From Rhabdothermincola_A sp041688815 (GTDB taxonomy: Bacteria; Actinomycetota; Acidimicrobiia; Acidimicrobiales; Acidimicrobilacustridaceae): DNA of 64,000 bases. The notes under the pieces were generated by a model. It did not search any database. It was not told where the DNA came from and saw only the letters and a program-made list of their open reading frames with translations. Both the position numbers and the translations under genes were made by a program. How positions within the stretch are numbered: the stretch's first letter is position 1; each line of letters begins with the position of its first letter. The stretch covers positions 1-64,000 of the forward strand of contig JBDNHK010000023.1 of NCBI GenBank assembly GCA_041688815.1, read 5' to 3'. Shown piece by piece: positions 58,240-64,000 of the stretch.

Positions 58240-59157
58240 ATGAGGTACTCGCTCGGACTGCCCATCCACCAGGTCGATCCCGTCGAGGAGTGGTGCACGG
58301 CTGCAGCCATCTCGGCGATGGCCCGGGCCGCCGAGACGGCGGGTATGGAGGCGGTCAACGTGACCGACCATCCCATCCCTGACGCCAAGTGGTTGGCTCG
58401 CGGCGGTCACCACACCCTCGATCCGTTCGTGGCCCTCACGGTGGCCGCCGCGGCCACCGAACGGGTTCGGCTCCAGACCAACCTGGTGATCCTGGCCTAC
58501 CGGAACCCGTTCCTGTCGGCCAAGGCCGTCGCCACCCTCGACGCGGTGTCGGGCGGCCGGGTGATCGTGGGCACCGGCGCCGGCTACCTGCGCAGCGAGT
58601 TCGACGCGCTGGGCGTGGAGTTCGACGAGCGCAACGATCTGACCGACGAGGCCATCGACGCCATGACCCTGGCCTGGTCCGGGGAACCGTTCTCGTTCCA
58701 AGGCAACCATTTCACGGCCGAGAACAGCGTGGCCCTGCCGCGCCCCGTGCAGCGCCCTCGACCGCCCATCTGGATTGGGGGCAACTCCAACCGGGCCATC
58801 CGCCGGGCCGTCGAGCGGGCCGACGGTTGGTTGCCGATGCCGAGCCCGGCCGGGGCCACGAAGCTCCTGCGCACCCCGCCTCTGGAGACGGTCGACGACC
58901 TGAGGTCGCGCATCGCCTACCTGCGGGCTCACTGCGAGAAGACCGGCCGTACCGAACCTGTCGACATCGTCTTCATGCCCATCGGGGTCGACATGTTCCG
59001 CGACACCCTCCCCGAGGCGGCACCGCTCATCGATCACGTGCACGAGCTGGCCGAGGCCGGGGTCACCGCGCTCAGCATCACGCTGCCGGCCCCCAGTCGC
59101 GCGGCCTGGCTCGAGGCGGTCGACTGGTTCGGCCGTGAGATCGCTCCGCACACGTGA
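58240..59157 (+). CDS. F420-dependent LLM oxidoreductase (TIGR03619-like)
   Basis: 305 residues from the ATG at 58240, with GGAGG about 10 nt upstream (CGGAGGATCACGTTTCATG). Luciferase-like TIM barrel: MRYSLGLPIHQVDPVEEW, AGMEAVNVTDHPIPDAKWLA, LQTNLVILAYRNPFLSAKAV, GGRVIVGTGAGYLRSEFDAL and RPPIWIGGNSNRAIRRAVE RADGW-type end. This is the pattern of actinobacterial F420-dependent enzymes. The frame open from 57253 is spurious. Overlaps the Sua5 gene by 4 nt. Confidence 0.9.
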   Translation: MRYSLGLPIHQVDPVEEWCTAAAISAMARAAETAGMEAVNVTDHPIPDAKWLARGGHHTLDPFVALTVAAAATERVRLQTNLVILAYRNPFLSAKAVATLDAVSGGRVIVGTGAGYLRSEFDALGVEFDERNDLTDEAIDAMTLAWSGEPFSFQGNHFTAENSVALPRPVQRPRPPIWIGGNSNRAIRRAVERADGWLPMPSPAGATKLLRTPPLETVDDLRSRIAYLRAHCEKTGRTEPVDIVFMPIGVDMFRDTLPEAAPLIDHVHELAEAGVTALSITLPAPSRAAWLEAVDWFGREIAPHT

Positions 59158-60170
59158 GCGTGACGCCGCTGGTGCTGCCCGGCCACGAAGGAGTGGCGGA
59201 GGCCGTCGACGTCCTTCGCACGGGGGGACTGGTGGCCTTCCCCACCGAGACGGTCTACGGGCTGGGTGCCGATGCCGAGCAACCCGACGCCGTGGCCCGC
59301 ATCTTCGTCGCCAAAGGACGCCCGACGGACCATCCCCTCATCGTCCATCTCGGCGATGCCGACCGGCTCGACGCGTGGGCCGACGTCGTGCCCGCCGAGG
59401 CCCGTCTGCTGGCCGATGCGTTCTGGCCCGGGCCCCTGACGCTGTTGCTCTGGCGCAGTCCCAAGGTGTCTGACACCGTGACCGGTGGGCGTGACACCGT
59501 GGCGCTCAGGGTGCCCGATCATCCGGTGGCCCGGGCCCTGCTCGGGGCGTTCGGTGGGGGGATCGCCGCGCCCTCGGCCAACCGGTTCGGACGGGTCAGC
59601 CCGACCATAGCGAGCGACGTGGTGAGCGAACTCGGGGCGCTCGTCGACGTGGTGCTCGATGGCGGCCCGTGTCCGGTGGGCGTCGAGTCCACCATCGTCG
59701 ATCTCACCGGTGACGAGCCTGTCGTGCTGCGTCCGGGTGGGGTCAGCGGTGAGCGCCTCGGTGAGGTCCTCGGGTTCGAGCCGGAACGGGCCGCCCTTGC
59801 TGGCCCTGGTGCGACAGCCACCCGGGCCCCGGGGATGCTGGCCTCTCATTACGCGCCGCAAGCCCGGGTGGAGCTGGTGCCCGAGGCTTCCGTTGGTGGG
59901 CGTCTGCGGGAGCTGGCTTCGGAGCCCGGGCATCCGGGCCGCATCGTCGGGCTCCTGGCCCCGCAGGCGCTGCCTGACGTGGCCGACGGCGTGGTGGTGC
60001 TCGAACCGGTGGGTCCGGCCGACGAGTACGCCCGACTCCTCTACGCCCGCCTGCGACAGGCCGACCGGCTGGGCGTGGACGTCCTGGTCTGCGTGCCGCC
60101 GCCCGCGGTCGGCATCGGTGTCGCCGTCGTCGACCGGCTCCAGCGAGCTGCCGCGGCCGGTAGACGTTGA
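59154..60170 (+). CDS. sua5: L-threonylcarbamoyladenylate synthase (Sua5)
   Basis: 338 residues. YrdC domain: VAFPTETVYGLGADAEQPDA, FVAKGRPTDHPLIVHLGDAD (K-x-R-x-x-x-x-x-P-L), ALRVPDHPVARALL and APSANRFGRVSPTIASDVVS (S-x-N), then VGVESTIVDL. A Sua5-type C-terminal domain follows from about residue 225 (APGMLASHYAPQARVELVPE), which distinguishes it from the shorter TsaC. Makes threonylcarbamoyl-AMP for t6A37 of ANN-reading tRNAs. GTG start within the stop of the upstream LLM gene (GTGA). Confidence 0.94.
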   Translation: MSVTPLVLPGHEGVAEAVDVLRTGGLVAFPTETVYGLGADAEQPDAVARIFVAKGRPTDHPLIVHLGDADRLDAWADVVPAEARLLADAFWPGPLTLLLWRSPKVSDTVTGGRDTVALRVPDHPVARALLGAFGGGIAAPSANRFGRVSPTIASDVVSELGALVDVVLDGGPCPVGVESTIVDLTGDEPVVLRPGGVSGERLGEVLGFEPERAALAGPGATATRAPGMLASHYAPQARVELVPEASVGGRLRELASEPGHPGRIVGLLAPQALPDVADGVVVLEPVGPADEYARLLYARLRQADRLGVDVLVCVPPPAVGIGVAVVDRLQRAAAAGRR

Positions 60171-60183
60171 ACGTCGAACGAGC

Positions 60184-61920
60184 TCAGCCCGTGACGGTCA
60201 CGCTGCGGGTGTGCCAGCCGGTGGCCCCGTCGGGGTCGACCCGCCGGCGCTCGCCGGTCTGGGTCTCGCCGTTGGTGTCGGTGGCCCGAACCCGCAGCAC
60301 GTGGGTGCCGGGCGTGGCCTCCCAGCCGTAGACCCATTGGCGCCACACGTCGTCGTCCCACCCCGGCCCGAGCTGGGCCTCGCGCCAGTCGCCGTCGTCG
60401 ACCTGGACCTCGACCTTCACGATCCCCCGGGTCGGAGCCCACGCCACGCCGGCCACCGGCACCGTGCCGGCCGCGACCTTGGCGCCGGATCGAGGCACGT
60501 CGATGCGCGACTGGGTCTTGACCGGTGCCTCCTTGGCCCAGCCGCGGGGGATCCAGTAGGCGTCGAAGTCGTTCCAGCCGGTGAGCTCGACCGTCCTCAG
60601 CCACTTCGTGGCCGACACGTACCCGTAGATCCCGGCCACGATCAGTCGGGCCGGGAACCCGTGGTTCAGGGGCAGCGGCTCGCCGTTCATGCCCACCGCC
60701 ACCATGGCGACCCGACCGTCGAGGGCGACTTCGGTCGGGAACCCGACGGTGAATCCGTCGACCGAGCGGCCCACCAGTTGAGCGCTACCGGTGGGCACCG
60801 CGCCCGGCTTCAGCCCCGCCCGCTCGAGGATCGTGGTGAGCGGCACCCCTTGCCAGACGGCGGTGCCGACCAGGTCGCCGCCGACCTCGTTCGACACGCA
60901 GGCGATGGTGACGGGGGCCTCGACCATGGGAAGAGCGAGCAGGTCGTCGAACGTCAGGGTGTAGGGGTCGACGCCGTTGCCCTTGATCTCGAGTTGCCAG
61001 GTGGTGATGTCGACCTGGGGGACGACGAGGGCGGTGTCGATGCGGTAGAAGGCGTTGTTCGGCGTGATGAGGGAACTGAGTCCGTCGACGGCGAGGCCCG
61101 CCGGCGGCGCCGAGGCGGGTGACGCCGCGCCGGCGATGCTGACCGGCGGCTGCGTGACGGGGGGCAGGGTGACGGGGGGCAGGGTGACGGGGGGCAGGGT
61201 GACGGTGGCGCGGGCCATCTCCGCGTTGGGGGAACCGGTGCGGGTGCGGCTGCCCACGGCCACCAGTCCGGCGAACGCGGCGGCGGCGCCGGTCCAGGCG
61301 AAGAAGGCCCGCCGGTCGCCGGCCGCCCGCCTGGGTACCTCGACGGCTGTGGCCTTGTTCGGCGTGATGGGCTCGGCCGGGCCCGGCCCCACCATCGATT
61401 CGGCCTGGGGGTCGGCGGTGGCGTACCGCGAGACGTGGCTGGGTCCACGGTCGGTGGCTAACGGGAGCGGACCCCCGGAGGCCAACACGCCGAGCAGCAG
61501 GCGCAGTGTGGCCCAGCCGGCCAGCGCGGCGAGGATCGCGGCAAGGAACGCGGGGGCCCCGGACGAGGTCGGGTCGGCTGCCCCCGCCCACGCGCCGAGC
61601 ACGGCGGCCCCACCGAAGGCGGCCGGGGCGACCCATGGCCGGCGGGCGGTGGCGGGACCCACGAAGGCGCCGAGAACGAGGCAGACCACCACGATGCTCG
61701 TGAGCAGCACGGCCTTGTCGTTGGTGCCGAAGGCCTCGATGGCGCTCTTCACGATGCCGCCCGACGCCCGGTCGATCACCTCGGTGCCGACCGAGGCGAC
61801 CAACGACTGCGCCCCGCGGCTCAGACTCGTGACGAGTTCGGCGACGGCCAGCGCCACCCCGACCGAGACGACGCCGGCGAGGCGTCGGAGCCAACGGGAT
61901 TCGGTGGGTGGGGACGGCAT
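60184..61920 (-). CDS. Membrane-anchored sulfite-oxidase-type molybdenum enzyme
   Basis: 578 residues. N-terminal helices (about 14-35, 70-90, 97-113, 125-147), a cytosolic/linker stretch ending GDRRAFFAWTGAAAAFAGLV with a further helix (possible twin-arginine-like start, but DRR rather than RRxF), a VTLPP repeat linker (about 240-260), then the oxidoreductase: SSLITPNNAFYRIDTALVVP, molybdenum-ligand Cys in VTIACVSNEVGGDLVGT, GVPLTTILERAG, LNHGFPARLIVAGIYGYVSA TKWL-type pterin site, and a C-terminal Mo-co dimerisation domain. Faces outside the membrane. moeA, moaA and moaC lie 12-17 kb upstream. Confidence 0.9.
   Translation of the reverse strand: MPSPPTESRWLRRLAGVVSVGVALAVAELVTSLSRGAQSLVASVGTEVIDRASGGIVKSAIEAFGTNDKAVLLTSIVVVCLVLGAFVGPATARRPWVAPAAFGGAAVLGAWAGAADPTSSGAPAFLAAILAALAGWATLRLLLGVLASGGPLPLATDRGPSHVSRYATADPQAESMVGPGPAEPITPNKATAVEVPRRAAGDRRAFFAWTGAAAAFAGLVAVGSRTRTGSPNAEMARATVTLPPVTLPPVTLPPVTQPPVSIAGAASPASAPPAGLAVDGLSSLITPNNAFYRIDTALVVPQVDITTWQLEIKGNGVDPYTLTFDDLLALPMVEAPVTIACVSNEVGGDLVGTAVWQGVPLTTILERAGLKPGAVPTGSAQLVGRSVDGFTVGFPTEVALDGRVAMVAVGMNGEPLPLNHGFPARLIVAGIYGYVSATKWLRTVELTGWNDFDAYWIPRGWAKEAPVKTQSRIDVPRSGAKVAAGTVPVAGVAWAPTRGIVKVEVQVDDGDWREAQLGPGWDDDVWRQWVYGWEATPGTHVLRVRATDTNGETQTGERRRVDPDGATGWHTRSVTVTG
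61156..61200. repeat. Three tandem 15-bp repeats inside the molybdoenzyme gene
   Basis: GACGGGGGGCAGGGT is repeated exactly three times, followed by a partial diverged copy on the far side (a TGACGG unit before the first). On the minus strand each unit encodes VTLPP, forming the linker between the last membrane helix and the catalytic domain. Exact DNA identity suggests recent repeat expansion or slippage. Confidence 0.9.
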
Positions 61921-61980
61921 GTGGCTCCGGGGTCGGTGGCGTTACCAAAGGGTAGGGACGAACGATCGCTGATGGGTGCC

Positions 61981-62051
61981 GGGAGCCGAAGGTGTTCGCG
62001 TCTGTTTTTTTCTCGGGTGGCCCTCGGGGATCGCTGGGACCTTCGGCTCCC
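61981..62051. repeat. 13-bp inverted repeat around a 45-nt spacer
   Basis: GGGAGCCGAAGGT at 61981-61993 and its exact complement ACCTTCGGCTCCC at 62039-62051, in the interval between the divergent molybdoenzyme and desaturase genes. The spacer includes a T7 run (62005-62011). It could be paired operator sites, or a stem-loop in the leader of one of the transcripts. Confidence 0.75.
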
Positions 62052-62055
62052 GATC

Positions 62056-62079
62056 AGCCTACCGACCGGTCGGTAGGCT
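62056..62079. promoter_or_regulatory. Perfect 24-bp palindromic operator upstream of the desaturase
   Basis: Left arm AGCCTACCGACC (62056-62067) is exactly mirrored by GGTCGGTAGGCT (62068-62079). The core ACCGACCGGTCGGT is the kind of dyad bound by many TetR-family repressors. It lies 9 bp before the GTG at 62089 and 48 bp before the GTG at 62128, so it probably overlaps the promoter or leader of the desaturase. Desaturase genes are often under TetR-type fatty-acid-responsive control; the regulator is not identified here. Confidence 0.75.
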
Positions 62080-62088
62080 AGGTTTGGG

Positions 62089-63297
62089 GTGGAAGCCCCC
62101 CGAGATGCAGTACGAGAGAGGCCCATCGTGGACCCGTCTGCCGATGCCGTGCTCGATCCCCCCGTCGAGGGGGCCACCGCGCGGCCCAAGGTGAAGGCGC
62201 CCTTCGAGCGCACCCCCGAGGAGAAGGTGAACTGGAAGGCGTCGATCCCTTTCCTGCTCGTCCATGTACTCGCCGTCATGGGCACCCTCTGGTTCGGCAT
62301 CACGGCGAAGTCGCTCGCGCTGTTCCTGGCGATGTTCTGGGTGCGCATGTTCTTCATCACCGGCGGCTATCACCGCTACTTCGCCCATCGCACCTACAAG
62401 ACGAATCGGGCCTGGCAGCTCGTGCTGGCCGTGGGTGGCGCCACCTCGGCCCAGAAGGGGCCTCTGTGGTGGGCTGGTCACCATCGCAACCATCATCGCT
62501 ATAGCGACACCGAGCTCGACATCCACTCACCGCTGCGGGGCTTCTGGTGGAGCCATGTGGGCTGGATCCTGTGCGACCGCTACGACGAGATCCCCCACGA
62601 CCGCATCCGTGACTTCGCCAAGTTCCCCGAGCTGCGCTTCGTCGAGAAGTGGAACGGTCTCTTCCCATGGCTGCTGGGCACCGCCTGCACGCTGGTCGCT
62701 GGCTGGTCGGGACTCTTCTTCAGCTTCATGCTCGGCACCGTGGTGCTGTGGCACTCCACGTTCCTGGTCAACAGCCTCGCCCACGTCTCCGGGCGCCGGC
62801 GCTTCGTCACCGACGACACCAGCCGCAACAACCTCTTCATCTCCCTGCTGACGTTGGGGGAGGGGTGGCACAACAACCACCACCACTACCAGGCCGCGGC
62901 CCGCAACGGCTTCTTCTGGTGGGAGATCGACGTCACCTGGTACATCCTGAAGGCCATGAGCTGGGTCGGTCTGGTGAAGGACCTGAAGGTGCCGACCAAG
63001 GAGATCCTCGAGGCCGATCGGATCAAGGACGGCAACTTCGACGTCGGCATGTTCAAGTATCACTGGGCCCGCGCTCAGGCCGAGGTGGCCCACGCTCGGG
63101 TGGACGATCGGATCGAGGTGGCCTGCGCCGATGCCCACGATCCCGCCGTGGTGGCTCGGCGCGATGCGCTCGAGCTGGCTCTCGAGACCGAGAAGGTGGC
63201 CATCGACGAGCGGCTGCACGCCGCCGTCGCCTCGGCCGAGGCCCTGGCCGGCGTCGCCCGCCGCGGGTCGCGCCAGCTCACCGTTCACGGGTCCTGA
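62089..63297 (+). CDS. Acyl-CoA/acyl-lipid desaturase (delta-9 type)
   Basis: Up to 402 residues. Three histidine boxes: GGYHRYFAHRTYKTNR (HX4H), WAGHHRNHHRYSDTELD (HX2HH) and GEGWHNNHHHYQAAAR (HX2HH); membrane pairs around LLVHVLAVMGTLWFGI and LLGTACTLVAGWSGLFFSFM. The substrate is probably the stearoyl/palmitoyl acyl chain. A C-terminal extension of ~80 mostly helical residues (RAQAEVAHARVDDRIEVACA, ALELALETEKVAIDERLHAA) is beyond the usual end. GTG 62089 is the first start; GTG 62128 (MDPSADAVLD) would leave room for a leader after the palindrome and may be the true one. Confidence 0.92.
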   Translation: MEAPRDAVRERPIVDPSADAVLDPPVEGATARPKVKAPFERTPEEKVNWKASIPFLLVHVLAVMGTLWFGITAKSLALFLAMFWVRMFFITGGYHRYFAHRTYKTNRAWQLVLAVGGATSAQKGPLWWAGHHRNHHRYSDTELDIHSPLRGFWWSHVGWILCDRYDEIPHDRIRDFAKFPELRFVEKWNGLFPWLLGTACTLVAGWSGLFFSFMLGTVVLWHSTFLVNSLAHVSGRRRFVTDDTSRNNLFISLLTLGEGWHNNHHHYQAAARNGFFWWEIDVTWYILKAMSWVGLVKDLKVPTKEILEADRIKDGNFDVGMFKYHWARAQAEVAHARVDDRIEVACADAHDPAVVARRDALELALETEKVAIDERLHAAVASAEALAGVARRGSRQLTVHGS

Positions 63298-63356
63298 GCA
63301 CCGGTGGGGCTGATGCCGCCGTTGTTCGGTGCGTCGGGCTCGGTACGGTTGTTGTC

Positions 63357-63971
63357 GTGTTGCCTTCTGCGCCGAGCGGCCTCGTCCGACCCGCCTCCGA
63401 TGTTCACCTGACCAAAGCCCGGGCTCGGGCCGACCAGGCCTTCGTCGTGCTGTCGAAGCTCGTGCCGCTCGCGGTGCGGGTGGTGCGCCTCGTGCGGGCC
63501 TACACCGTGGCCGTGGCCGTGGCCGCAGGGGTCATCCTGTTGTCCGCCATCTGGATCGTCTGGCCCTCGTCCTTGGCCGACGTCGCCGGACTGGGCGTGC
63601 TCGTCGCTCTGCTCTGTGTTCCGATCGTCGTGCTGTGGCTCTTCGGTTCGGCCCTGCGCGAGGTGGTGGAGCTGCCGAGCCACCTCGGTTCGGTGCCTGA
63701 TCTGGCCAAGGCCCACGGCACCGAACTCGCGGGTCTCGTCCGCACGGCCCAGGCCCGGGAGAACCGCACCCGGGTGCGTCCCGGGGATGCGTGGCGGGCG
63801 GGCCGGCTGCTGCTGGTGGCCCGTCGCGACCTGCCCGGCTACGGAGCGGTGCTCACGTTGGTGAGCCCCGCGTTCCTGTTGGTCTCGTTGGCTGCCGCGC
63901 TCGCTGGTGTCTGGTTCATCGTGATGGCCGTCCCCACGCTCGCTACCGCCCTCGCCGTCGCCGTCTTCTGA
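63357..63971 (+). CDS. Integral membrane protein of unknown function
   Basis: 204 residues from the GTG at 63357 (MLPSAPSGLVRPASDV). Hydrophobic helices near 44-70 (VAVAVAAGVILLSAIWIVWP), 74-98 (VAGLGVLVALLCVPIVVLWL) and two near the end (about 160-203, VLTLVSPAFLLVSLAAALAG and IVMAVPTLATALAVAVF). Between them is a soluble segment with VVELPSHLGSVPDLAKAHGT, VRTAQARENRTRVRPGDAWR AGR-type. I do not recognise the family. It follows the desaturase by 59 bp and may be co-transcribed with it. Confidence 0.75.
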   Translation: MLPSAPSGLVRPASDVHLTKARARADQAFVVLSKLVPLAVRVVRLVRAYTVAVAVAAGVILLSAIWIVWPSSLADVAGLGVLVALLCVPIVVLWLFGSALREVVELPSHLGSVPDLAKAHGTELAGLVRTAQARENRTRVRPGDAWRAGRLLLVARRDLPGYGAVLTLVSPAFLLVSLAAALAGVWFIVMAVPTLATALAVAVF

Positions 63972-64000
63972 GGGGTCGGCTTCGGGCCTCACTACTCTCG

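Noticed and set aside
63972..64000. Start of another gene at the right edge
   Set aside because: Only 29 bases remain after the last stop and no start codon with a ribosome site is visible.

Overview
The window is a very GC-rich, gene-dense stretch of an actinobacterial chromosome. GTG starts are frequent, 4-nt ATGA/GTGA gene overlaps are common, and most third codon positions are G or C. A DUF222/HNH endonuclease, DUF3097, DUF6159, two LLM-type (probably F420-dependent) oxidoreductases, mycobacterial-type Ltp/DUF35 genes and a galU-moeA-GlpR/SepX neighbourhood all point to Actinomycetota. The class Acidimicrobiia is my best guess, from overall flavour only. I see no phage genes, transposases, rRNA or CRISPR arrays. 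There is one tRNA, tRNA-Ala(CGC).

Layout. 0-8.4 kb: the 3' part of an HNH endonuclease, an alpha-glucan phosphorylase, a Bcp peroxiredoxin, an orphan ParA with a small membrane protein, a tyrosine-phosphatase-like protein, a universal stress protein and a lipase-like hydrolase. 8.4-12.1 kb: a disturbed zone with low-complexity DNA, a run of 14 G, a frameshifted secreted protein, an ApbE N-terminal remnant joined out of frame to a truncated glycosyltransferase-sulfotransferase, and an internally shortened polysaccharide deacetylase. 12.1-21.2 kb: a crotonase and a DUF6159 membrane protein, then a rightward run of HerA-like ATPase, SbcD (Mre11), SbcC (Rad50), a broken NurA-like gene and an ABC exporter pair. 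This resembles the archaeal HerA-Mre11-Rad50-NurA end-resection operon. 21.2-28.4 kb: DUF3097, a second ABC exporter, an ABC-F protein, a PIG-V-like mannosyltransferase and an Nfu-type protein. 28.8-33.4 kb: a DUF35/Ltp/Ltp lipid module, a patatin and a MarR regulator. 33.6-37.6 kb: a leftward three-gene run (flippase-like protein, a 56-residue protein overlapped at both ends, dxs), a lipoprotein-like fragment and a hotdog thioesterase. 37.8-41.9 kb: TldD with two tandem TldE paralogues. 41.9-49.5 kb: UppP, an SAF protein, an FmdB-like protein, then galU-moeA-moaA-moaC-GlpR/SepX-like, and a CAP-domain lipoprotein. 49.7-52.9 kb: tRNA-Ala beside a damaged MacB/FtsX-type ABC system. 52.9-64 kb: a thiolase, two LLM oxidoreductases, an isochorismatase-like protein, TetR, a second mannosyltransferase, Sua5, a membrane-anchored sulfite-oxidase-type molybdoenzyme, a fatty-acid desaturase behind a perfect 24-bp palindrome, and a membrane protein.

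Links between genes: moeA, moaA and moaC could supply cofactor to the molybdoenzyme at 60-62 kb. dxs (isoprenoid precursors) and UppP (undecaprenyl-phosphate recycling) both serve lipid-carrier metabolism. Thiolase, crotonase, Ltp and LLM genes suggest fatty-acid or sterol-like catabolism.

A recurring oddity is that several genes look internally deleted, frameshifted or nonsense-mutated while their neighbours look intact. They are the HerA-like, NurA-like, NodB-like, ApbE/glycosyltransferase, lipoprotein-like and ABC-ATPase genes. This may be real decay or an assembly/consensus problem; reads would decide. Homology statements come from recognised motifs and remembered family architecture; no search was run.
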